Under the pieces are notes generated by a model. That model was not told the DNA's origin. It made no database searches and was given only the letters and a program-made list of their open reading frames with translations. The translations under genes were made by a program, and so were the position numbers. Below, in pieces: positions 45,369 to 51,693 of a DNA stretch of 64,000 nt. Position 1 is the first letter of the stretch. Each line of letters opens with the position of its first letter. The DNA is from a virus. The stretch covers positions 62,001 to 126,000 of the IMG/VR virus record IMGVR_UViG_3300028654_000001; one strand, written 5' to 3'.

Positions 45369-45401
45369 CAATCTGGACAGTTTTGGTGTAATAAAGGGGC
45401 C
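45369..45401. promoter_or_regulatory. Divergent promoter region
   Basis: 33 bp between two divergent genes. TTTTGGTGTAATAAAGG lies just before the ATG at 45402 and may be the plus-strand -10 region (TGTAATAA). Confidence 0.4.
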
Positions 45402-45788
45402 ATGGCTTTAGAAGCTGGACGATCCTTCGGGACGGTTGGTCGGCACGTTCATATCACTGATAGTTCTACTGGGATGTCCTATGCTGTTTACCTGGAAGTG
45501 GCAGAAGGGAATAGGTTGTCGTTTGTGGAACGGTTTCTCGGCTGGGTAAAGCCATTAGACGGCACTCAAAACTGTCCGTGGTATTGGACTGGGGCGTTGA
45601 AGTGGAATCGATTCAACCCGGAAGAAGTCCGGACCCTCGATCTTATAGAACCTGGGTCTGTTGGAGTCGACTTCTGGAATAAGCTGGCTCTTGACCTGGT
45701 GGACACGTATCTTACGGTAATGTCTGATCCGGAGTCCGAGTACCGAGGGCCTAGACCGAATCGATTCGAACGCGAGGAAGTGATCTGA
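45402..45788 (+). CDS. Protein with C-terminal tag RFEREEVI
   Basis: 128 aa. Beta N-terminal half (HVHITDSSTGMSYAVYLEVA) and a helical end; tag YRGPRPNRFEREEVI. This is the RFERExVI subtype, found in five genes. TGATG overlap with the next gene. Function unknown. Confidence 0.7.
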   Translation: MALEAGRSFGTVGRHVHITDSSTGMSYAVYLEVAEGNRLSFVERFLGWVKPLDGTQNCPWYWTGALKWNRFNPEEVRTLDLIEPGSVGVDFWNKLALDLVDTYLTVMSDPESEYRGPRPNRFEREEVI

Positions 45789-46072
45789 TGTTGAAGTTCA
45801 TAATTGGCTCGTTCTTCTGTGTTGAGTACCGAGACCTTGAGCAGTTCATTCTCGAGGAGACTGGGCATGAGTACGAGATCATCCCCAATGAAGAGTTCAG
45901 GAACGACTCGGTTCATAGATATCGAGTCCATGCTGACCTCAAGACCCATTACTGGGAAGAGTTCAAAACCACAGGAGAGCAGAAGCCATTCAACCTAGAT
46001 GAGATCCTGCTCGGCCTCTGTGCTGATGGTAAGATCTCTGCAGGAAACTACCTCATCTGTGTTAGCTGGTGA
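45788..46072 (+). CDS. Hypothetical protein, no tag
   Basis: 94 aa: MLKFIIGSFFCVEYRDLEQF, ETGHEYEIIPNEEFRNDS. The only member of this operon without the tag. Coupled by TGATG. Function unknown. Confidence 0.55.
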   Translation: MLKFIIGSFFCVEYRDLEQFILEETGHEYEIIPNEEFRNDSVHRYRVHADLKTHYWEEFKTTGEQKPFNLDEILLGLCADGKISAGNYLICVSW

Positions 46073-46076
46073 GTCA

Positions 46077-46574
46077 ATGGAGAGTGCACCCAGACCTATC
46101 ACGTGGTGGAGGCTTGGGCCTCAAGACTTACCGATCTTCAACAAGCGACAAATGATGACGGTAACTATCCTAAGGGAGGGTGGAGAGGGTACTGTGGACG
46201 TATATCACCCCCGTCGAATTCTACTTCCCTTGGTTGACATCCTTTTTCCACCCTATGACTTCCTTCTCGAGAGGATGACAGAGTTAGTTCCTCACGACAC
46301 TACTGCCTGGAGAGAAGGGGGGTTAACTCCCCTGGCGATCCAAGGGAAGCTCTACGGTGTCCTACGACCGCACGCGACGGGTGAGTCCTACGGGATCTGT
46401 TTCTCCCCTGAGGATCTGACACCAGGTTTCCAAGATGAATTCCGGAACCCTGGACACATCTACGAGATGCCTCCCCCTGAGTGCCATCGGTATGGACTTC
46501 CTCTATGGGTGGATCCAGGCTCTCTCTACAACGGACCACGGCCAACAAGGTTCGAGCGCGAACCGGTGATCTAA
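46077..46574 (+). CDS. Family D protein with C-terminal tag RFEREPVI
   Basis: 165 aa from ATG 46077. PRPITWWRLGPQDLPIFNKR at the N-terminus and YGVLRPHATGESYGICFSPE, DLTPGF in the C-terminal half are shared with 46598. Ends YNGPRPTRFEREPVI. Two tandem paralogues with the same tag; function unknown. Confidence 0.7.
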   Translation: MESAPRPITWWRLGPQDLPIFNKRQMMTVTILREGGEGTVDVYHPRRILLPLVDILFPPYDFLLERMTELVPHDTTAWREGGLTPLAIQGKLYGVLRPHATGESYGICFSPEDLTPGFQDEFRNPGHIYEMPPPECHRYGLPLWVDPGSLYNGPRPTRFEREPVI

Positions 46575-46597
46575 AACCTCTGGTGTATCAGATCTAA

Positions 46598-47134
46598 GTG
46601 ATTCCTCCACGACCAATCACCTGGTGGGGCCTCGGCATGGGGTGCCTACCCGTACTCAATAAACCTGCAAGGACTCCATCCTTTATCATTGATGAGAATG
46701 CGGACACCATTTTTATGGTGTCCATCCCCAATCTTATCCAAGTACCAATCTTCGAGCTTCATTGTGGAGAGGAGGGCACTTCCATCGAAGAACAGATTCA
46801 GGAGCTCCTAGGAGTCTTGCTGGACGCTGCCAAGTTCGAGACTTGTACGAATGATACCGAACCAGGGGGAGCCTTCTACGGGCTCCTGAGAGCCAACTAC
46901 AGAATGCAGAATAGGGATGGTTGGATGTGGACCGTCGAATTGGGCCTGGCCTTCTCAGAGGAAGTCCTGACCCCTCACTTCGATGACCTTATGGCTTCTG
47001 GGGCCGTATTCTCGAGCCATGAGCTGAAACCTGATGAATGCCAAAGGATTGGGCTTCCAACTCTCTTGGAAGTGTCAGCATCTGAACCTGAGCTATACCG
47101 TCCGACTAGATTCGAGCGCGAAGACGTGATATGA
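46598..47134 (+). CDS. Family D protein with C-terminal tag RFEREDVI
   Basis: 178 aa, GTG start. PRPITWWGLGMGCLPVLNKP, then EEQIQELLGVLLDAAKFETC, ELGLAFSEEVLTPHFDDLMA; ends YRPTRFEREDVI. The ELGLxxSExxLxP motif also occurs in the 54601 gene of the cas operon. Confidence 0.7.
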   Translation: MIPPRPITWWGLGMGCLPVLNKPARTPSFIIDENADTIFMVSIPNLIQVPIFELHCGEEGTSIEEQIQELLGVLLDAAKFETCTNDTEPGGAFYGLLRANYRMQNRDGWMWTVELGLAFSEEVLTPHFDDLMASGAVFSSHELKPDECQRIGLPTLLEVSASEPELYRPTRFEREDVI

Positions 47135-47143
47135 GAGTCAGTC

Positions 47144-47506
47144 ATGCTCGAGGTACTTGTTCAGGTCAGTGAAACTATAGATACTTACATAGTAGATGTA
47201 ATAGATGTGAGGGGGTCTACCCCAGACGATGAGCCTAATAACAATTATAACTCTGAGTTGAGAGTTGAATTGAACGAGATTATCGACGATGAGATTAGTA
47301 ACGTGGTCTCTTCTAGGGTAAGTAAGCTGGTCTCCCACTTGACTGAGAAGTATTTCATGTACTCGTGGAGGGTCATTGTGCTTAATGACGGTATCGAGGT
47401 CAATCGAATTGAGTGCAAAGTAGTAGGAGAGTCGAGCCAATCTGTCCAGGAAGAGCCAGCCCCTATTGAGCGGAGGTCTCGATTTGACCGGGATGACGTG
47501 ATTTAA
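47144..47506 (+). CDS. Acidic protein with C-terminal tag RFDRDDVI
   Basis: 120 aa. LVQVSETIDTYIVDVIDVRG, LNEIIDDEISNVVSSRVSKL, then IERRSRFDRDDVI, the most divergent tag. Otherwise not similar to its neighbours. Function unknown. Confidence 0.65.
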   Translation: MLEVLVQVSETIDTYIVDVIDVRGSTPDDEPNNNYNSELRVELNEIIDDEISNVVSSRVSKLVSHLTEKYFMYSWRVIVLNDGIEVNRIECKVVGESSQSVQEEPAPIERRSRFDRDDVI

Positions 47507-47545
47507 GGTGGACGGCTTTTAGTCACCCATGGTATAGCTTGGCCG

Positions 47546-47998
47546 ATGGACTTTGAACGTAAACGTAGGCACATTTCAGACCATCTGGTAAGCATGAACC
47601 GTAGAAACCTCCTTCAGGCAGCAGGACTCGCGCTCCTATCGTTGGTACCCCTCAAGCTTCTGATGGAGGATCCAAAGGAACCTAAGTACTACCTGGGCTA
47701 CAACGAGCCTTATGATCGGTCTTTGGTTCGTATCTTTCGTCAAAGTATAGGGGATTGGCGAGCTGAATTGTTCTATGAGCACATACCTGGATCAGCTCCC
47801 TTGATGATGTCAGTGAATCTAATGGAGTATGATCCTGAAAAGATTCACCACGTCATGCAACTTAACCTTGAACGCCATAAGCTTCATGGTGTCACTAATG
47901 ACATTTTGGGTTATGACGAAGCTACGGATAGTTTGATCAATTGGACTAAACAAAGACATATCGACTCACCGCCTCAATTGCGCCGATATGTAGTGTAG
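47546..47998 (+). CDS. Protein with twin-arginine-like signal
   Basis: 150 aa, or 134 aa if ATG 47594 is used. MNRRNLLQAAGLALLSLVPL (from residue 17) has the RRNLL twin-arginine core and a hydrophobic segment as in Tat signal peptides or N-terminal anchors. The exported part (YYLGYNEPYDRSLVRIFRQS, HVMQLNLERHKLHGVTNDIL) has no recognised domain. Confidence 0.6.
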   Translation: MDFERKRRHISDHLVSMNRRNLLQAAGLALLSLVPLKLLMEDPKEPKYYLGYNEPYDRSLVRIFRQSIGDWRAELFYEHIPGSAPLMMSVNLMEYDPEKIHHVMQLNLERHKLHGVTNDILGYDEATDSLINWTKQRHIDSPPQLRRYVV

Positions 47999-48004
47999 GA
48001 CTTA

Positions 48005-48688
48005 TCAGATCTTCTTCTCAAGTTCCTCAATGCGCTCATGAGTCTTTTGGATCGTATCCGGGCTCATATAGTCCAAGTTGATCTTGAGCTGAGTCCTCAA
48101 GCTTTCTAACTCGAGTCGGGCTTGGTACTTCTTCTCAGCAGCTCCACTACGGGGCTTGATGAGGTATTGGACTACGCCCCCTAATCTCCGCTTCCCCACG
48201 ATGGTCCCTGATGGAACATCAGTACCAATCGGAGTTGTCCTGAGTACAAAGGTGGCACCAGCATCATTGTCCCAACCCCGCCCCTCAATTCGAGCACCCT
48301 CTTCTTCGATATGACACCCAGGCTTCCAAGGCTTGGAGGACTCTTCCTTGGGGATCCGTTCTGGCTTCTTCGGTCTCCCATTCTTGTCAAGGTAAGTGAC
48401 CTCAACCGTTGAGTCCAAGTACCGTTGCCTCACTCGTCTCTCTAAATCACGCTTGTAGTTATCTTCCCACTCTTGGAACAATCGAGTGAGATTAACCCTA
48501 TCCTTCTGAGGTCCGAGAGCTACTGATATAAACCGAGTGAGACTTGCGGGGGGTCCTTGATAAATAGGACCATTGGAGTCATAATCACAGTCTCGAAGTG
48601 CGTCGATGAAGATGGGCCAATACTCCCCTTGGGAAGGCATGTGCTCGGCTCGCTCCACCAACTCCTTAATGATCGGATCGTTGTTCAT
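48005..48688 (-). CDS. Hypothetical protein
   Basis: 227 aa. Helical start, a basic helix (WEDNYKRDLERRVRQRYLDS), a beta-rich middle (GWDNDAGATFVLRTTPIGTD) and a C-terminal coiled coil. No family recognised. Converges with the 47546 gene with a 6-bp gap. Confidence 0.55.
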   Translation of the reverse strand: MNNDPIIKELVERAEHMPSQGEYWPIFIDALRDCDYDSNGPIYQGPPASLTRFISVALGPQKDRVNLTRLFQEWEDNYKRDLERRVRQRYLDSTVEVTYLDKNGRPKKPERIPKEESSKPWKPGCHIEEEGARIEGRGWDNDAGATFVLRTTPIGTDVPSGTIVGKRRLGGVVQYLIKPRSGAAEKKYQARLELESLRTQLKINLDYMSPDTIQKTHERIEELEKKI

Positions 48689-48718
48689 ACTCTTTACCCC
48701 AGCATAAGAGGATTGTGA

Positions 48719-48916
48719 CTACTCATCAAACTTCAGCTTGAGGACCCGCTCTCGTTGGGCGGTCTGCTCCTCTTCGGTGATGTACCGGCGCCCGTGTTCA
48801 TCCTGTCGAGGGCACACGAGCCGTCCATGTTCGATCGTGGGCCCCGGGAGCTGACCCCGGTCAATCATGTCTTGGAGAGCTCTCTCGTCTTTTGGGGACA
48901 GCTTCGGGTCGACCAT
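48719..48916 (-). CDS. Hypothetical small protein
   Basis: 65 aa: MVDPKLSPKDERALQDMIDR, EEEQTAQRERVLKLKFDE. Charged, helical. Function unknown. Confidence 0.55.
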   Translation of the reverse strand: MVDPKLSPKDERALQDMIDRGQLPGPTIEHGRLVCPRQDEHGRRYITEEEQTAQRERVLKLKFDE

Positions 48917-48935
48917 ACCCGGTCACTACACCGAT

Positions 48936-49181
48936 TTACGTGGAAGCTAAGGGGACCCGTCGACGAGGAGGAACGGTAACGGCTGTCTTATCGATATAGA
49001 CCATGGCGTCATTTTGGTCGACCCCAATGAGGTACTTCCATTTAGGGAAGTCCTTGATGAGTTTGATAGCCATATCAACTGAGTAAATCTTAGCCTGCTC
49101 ACGAGGCCCCCAGTACCAATGAATGCCCTCATTGCAGAGGTACACTCCAGTGACGGTTCGGTGCATAATGAAGATGCTCAT
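48936..49181 (-). CDS. Hypothetical protein
   Basis: 81 aa: MSIFIMHRTVTGVYLCNEGI, HWYWGPREQAKIYSVDMAIK. Alpha/beta with a basic tail (PPRRRVPL). ATGA-coupled to the upstream gene. Function unknown. Confidence 0.55.
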   Translation of the reverse strand: MSIFIMHRTVTGVYLCNEGIHWYWGPREQAKIYSVDMAIKLIKDFPKWKYLIGVDQNDAMVYIDKTAVTVPPRRRVPLAST

Positions 49182-49495
49182 GACTTCTCCTCTGTGTGCT
49201 TGAGTTTGTAACTATCGGTCCAAGCTAATGATACCCTTTCCGGCACTACGTCACCGTCAACCACGACCGGAACAAGGGTCGTACCATTTGCTTCCAATGT
49301 CTTCTCAGCGGCTGCCACTTGCTCCTCAGTAAGACTTATCTTCTGAGAAAAGTTCTCACTAGGCACCCCACATGGATCAAAGCCGTAGATCACCTGTACA
49401 CCAATGTCACGGTCTCGTAGACTACACATTGGTGATCGAAGGTAACTCTCACCAACCAAAAGAACTGCAGGTTCAGGGTTTGGTTGCTTTGCCAT
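49178..49495 (-). CDS. Hypothetical protein
   Basis: 105 aa. PAVLLVGESYLRSPMCSLRD, then a helix (LTEEQVAAAEKTLEANG) and strands. TAATG overlap with the upstream gene. Function unknown. Confidence 0.55.
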   Translation of the reverse strand: MAKQPNPEPAVLLVGESYLRSPMCSLRDRDIGVQVIYGFDPCGVPSENFSQKISLTEEQVAAAEKTLEANGTTLVPVVVDGDVVPERVSLAWTDSYKLKHTEEKS

Positions 49496-49827
49496 TACTT
49501 TTGGATCCCCCGGCTGTACTTTTCAAGTGCATCAAAGATACTGAATCCGACCAATATGTTGCCACCCCCATCAACCATAATGACCGACTTCTTTGTGTCA
49601 GGAATGGGCTCCTCTTCCGAGGAAAGAGCGGTCACGAGACAGTACTCACTGCACTCGTCTTTGGTCCACTCCCCTAGTCGAGCGTTGTAGGTGTCCAAGA
49701 AGACCTTCTCACTCTGCACTGGGAGCATATCTGATCTCCATCCACCTTCTTGGCGATTCATCATCCAGAGCATCCCGAGGCTGTCTCGTCGAAGTACACA
49801 GTCACCTAGTAGGTTTCGCTTTGCCAT
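49495..49827 (-). CDS. Hypothetical protein
   Basis: 110 aa from ATG 49827. MAKRNLLGDCVLRRDSLGML, then KKSVIMVDGGGNILVGFSIF. Function unknown. Confidence 0.55.
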   Translation of the reverse strand: MAKRNLLGDCVLRRDSLGMLWMMNRQEGGWRSDMLPVQSEKVFLDTYNARLGEWTKDECSEYCLVTALSSEEEPIPDTKKSVIMVDGGGNILVGFSIFDALEKYSRGIQK

Positions 49828-49829
49828 GA

Positions 49830-50207
49830 TCACACCCGCCTCCAGCCATTGGCCCGCCAACCATCTTTGATTTTTTGCCACTCACCGTAGGTGGTTCGGA
49901 TCAATTTATCAGCGAGTACAAGAGTGATCTTCCCATCGTTATCGAAGTACACTGTACGAGTTTCAGCACCCTTCTGAAAGGTCTGAGACAACGTCAGCGA
50001 GTAGTGGACCCAACCTACATCCCGAATGAAGTCCCAACGGTCCAACCACTCACGAGTAGGAATGCTGAAGATCTCACCCTTGCTGTTCGACATGCGAACA
50101 TTCTGGCCGTCAAGATAACTTACGATCAGGGTGTTCTGATTAAGCTTCCACACACCAAAGGTTTGTTCAGCCGCTTTGATCTCGTCAATGGTTGCGTTAG
50201 TTGCCAT
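49830..50207 (-). CDS. Hypothetical beta-rich protein, leaderless
   Basis: 125 aa starting MATNATIDEIKAAEQTFGVW right after a -10 box. Beta strands (TLIVSYLDGQNVRMSNSKGE, TRTVYFDNDGKITLVL) and a basic end. Function unknown. Confidence 0.6.
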   Translation of the reverse strand: MATNATIDEIKAAEQTFGVWKLNQNTLIVSYLDGQNVRMSNSKGEIFSIPTREWLDRWDFIRDVGWVHYSLTLSQTFQKGAETRTVYFDNDGKITLVLADKLIRTTYGEWQKIKDGWRANGWRRV

Positions 50208-50245
50208 GCCCTATATTACGCACAACCAGGGCGGCTCTCACTGAC
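50208..50245 (-). promoter_or_regulatory. Recurrent leaderless promoter, variant
   Basis: Minus strand: CAGTGAGAGCC, TGCG, -10 TAATAT, AGGGC, then ATG at 50207. Confidence 0.55.
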
Positions 50246-50477
50246 TTTTCATAATTAGTCTAGAAGGCCGAATCAAATCCTCGACTGGAACCTTAGTATT
50301 CGGATCAACTTCAATGCAGCTATAACTATCCCTGAGGATGATTGCGTGAGGCTTCGTGGTCAAACCCTGAGCAATTACGCGCCCATTGACCAAGGACAGA
50401 GCCTCATAAACCCCTGACTTTGGCCATAGGATCAACCCATTGCGGGCGGCGATGGTTACAAGATCTGAGCTAGTCAT
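50238..50477 (-). CDS. Hypothetical protein
   Basis: 79 aa: SSDLVTIAARNGLILWPKSG, VNGRVIAQGLTTKPHAIILR. Beta-rich. ATGA-coupled to the tagged gene upstream. Function unknown. Confidence 0.55.
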   Translation of the reverse strand: MTSSDLVTIAARNGLILWPKSGVYEALSLVNGRVIAQGLTTKPHAIILRDSYSCIEVDPNTKVPVEDLIRPSRLIMKSQ

Positions 50478-50950
50478 TGCACTATAGATTGAACTAAGGG
50501 CTCGTCAGTTTCAGTTTCGTTCGAGGGTTCCTCATCTATCTCTAGGAGCCGTTCGAACCTAGTGGGGCGAGGACCGTCATACTCTTCTGAGCTGGCCTCA
50601 ACTCCATGGCGGCTGTTGAGGAAGTCACAGAGCTCGAACAGCTGCTTTCGCATAGCCATGATGACTGGACTGAAGCGTTCCTCATCTGGGAGGAGGTTGA
50701 TGAAGTTCTCGAGCTCGATGACGAATCTTCGGATATCTCTTGAGGAAGACCAGAACCTCTTGATTTTCTCAAGCTTATTCTGTGATGCCTGCACCATAGC
50801 AAGAGCTATCTTGATCCTACCCTCCTTGGAGATGATCAACTGCTCTAGTGAGGTGAGGAGCTTTCGAGTACTCTCTGGAGGGCCGCTAGACTTATCCTTG
50901 ATGTCTCTGGTGGCGTACCATTCAAGGTATCTTTGAAAGTGAGGTTCCAC
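50474..50950 (-). CDS. Helical protein with internal RFERLL tag (family A)
   Basis: 158 aa, GTG start with Shine-Dalgarno AAGGAG. QRYLEWYATRD, GRIKIALAMVQASQNKLEKI, LLPDEERFSPVIMAMRKQLF, then YDGPRPTRFERLLEID. Uniquely, the tag is followed by another 22 acidic residues (EEPSNETETDEPLVQSIVQ), so the tag need not be at the very end. Homologue of 39154, 40437 and 41716. Confidence 0.7.
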   Translation of the reverse strand: MEPHFQRYLEWYATRDIKDKSSGPPESTRKLLTSLEQLIISKEGRIKIALAMVQASQNKLEKIKRFWSSSRDIRRFVIELENFINLLPDEERFSPVIMAMRKQLFELCDFLNSRHGVEASSEEYDGPRPTRFERLLEIDEEPSNETETDEPLVQSIVQ

Positions 50951-51238
50951 AGGAACTCCTTAAAGCGAGATAGGGCAGCCCGGAGGTCAGCAACACGTTA
51001 TTGCTGGTTCGGACTGCCCGCCGAATCGGAACCTTTCGGATCACCGACTACCTCTCCGGCTTCCTCGGACTAAGACTCACTACCTATTTTTGCCCTCCGA
51101 GGCCGCATTGAAATCCCGGCCCAGGTCGTAGATTCCCGGACAAGAAGCAATGCCAGGTGGCAACCCTAGCTCTTGATACTGGATTTAGTCAAGAACTTTC
51201 AAAACCAACCCCGAATTTTTTATCTTTGGAAGGAATTA
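50951..51238. ncRNA. Candidate structured RNA or regulatory region
   Basis: No gene. Around 50969-51019 GGGCAG pairs with CTGCCC and encloses CAGCAA...TTGCTG; next come CCGAA...TTCGG (51020-51040) and a GC-rich stem near 51055. Serial stems suggest a folded RNA or a long leader. Strand unclear: it lies upstream of genes on both sides. Confidence 0.35.
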
Positions 51239-51270
51239 AGTGGAGACTTGGCATCCTAGAACGTAATACT
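51239..51270 (+). promoter_or_regulatory. Recurrent promoter, leadered version
   Basis: GTGGAGACTTG, CTAGAACG, -10 TAATAC, then CCATAAAGGAGGCATAA with a full Shine-Dalgarno before the ATG at 51288. Confidence 0.6.
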
Positions 51271-51287
51271 CCATAAAGGAGGCATAA

Positions 51288-51656
51288 ATGCCTAAAGGTA
51301 AGACTGTAATCACCAACCCTAACAAATGTAGGTGCGGAGACCCTGCGTGTGAGGGACTTCACCAGTTCAATGAGAGTATGTTCCTAATGATTAAGGAACT
51401 ATTTCTTCGTGAGACTCAGAAGTACATGTCCGAAAAGGGGTTTGACAGCTCCTCTGACCTCGGGCATCGAGTACAGCTGGCAGCTGCAGATGCTCTTTTG
51501 AGTTTTGCTAGTAATGCCTACTACTTCAATCAGGGTCTAGCATCGAGAGCTGTTGACCAAGTACTGACTACGATAGAGAACTTGAGCGAGAGCTTGGGGG
51601 CAGTAGATGCTGCTGGACACCCAGTAGCATCTACACTTCAAGGTGGGCATAACTAA
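51288..51656 (+). CDS. Hypothetical Cys protein next to CRISPR array 1
   Basis: 122 aa with Shine-Dalgarno AAGGAGG. CRCGDPACEGLHQFNES is a short zinc-site-like start; the rest is helical (VQLAAADALLSFASNAYYFN). It ends 38 bp before the distal end of array 1 and converges on it. No Cas family recognised. Confidence 0.6.
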   Translation: MPKGKTVITNPNKCRCGDPACEGLHQFNESMFLMIKELFLRETQKYMSEKGFDSSSDLGHRVQLAAADALLSFASNAYYFNQGLASRAVDQVLTTIENLSESLGAVDAAGHPVASTLQGGHN

Positions 51657-51693
51657 CCGGTTTACGTTCGTTTGTTTGTTTATTTGTTTCAAT

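Noticed and set aside
2112-50950. RFERIL motif as a DNA element such as a terminator or recombination site
   Set aside because: Bases differ at synonymous positions in nearly every copy, always in the same reading frame and always at the end of a gene.
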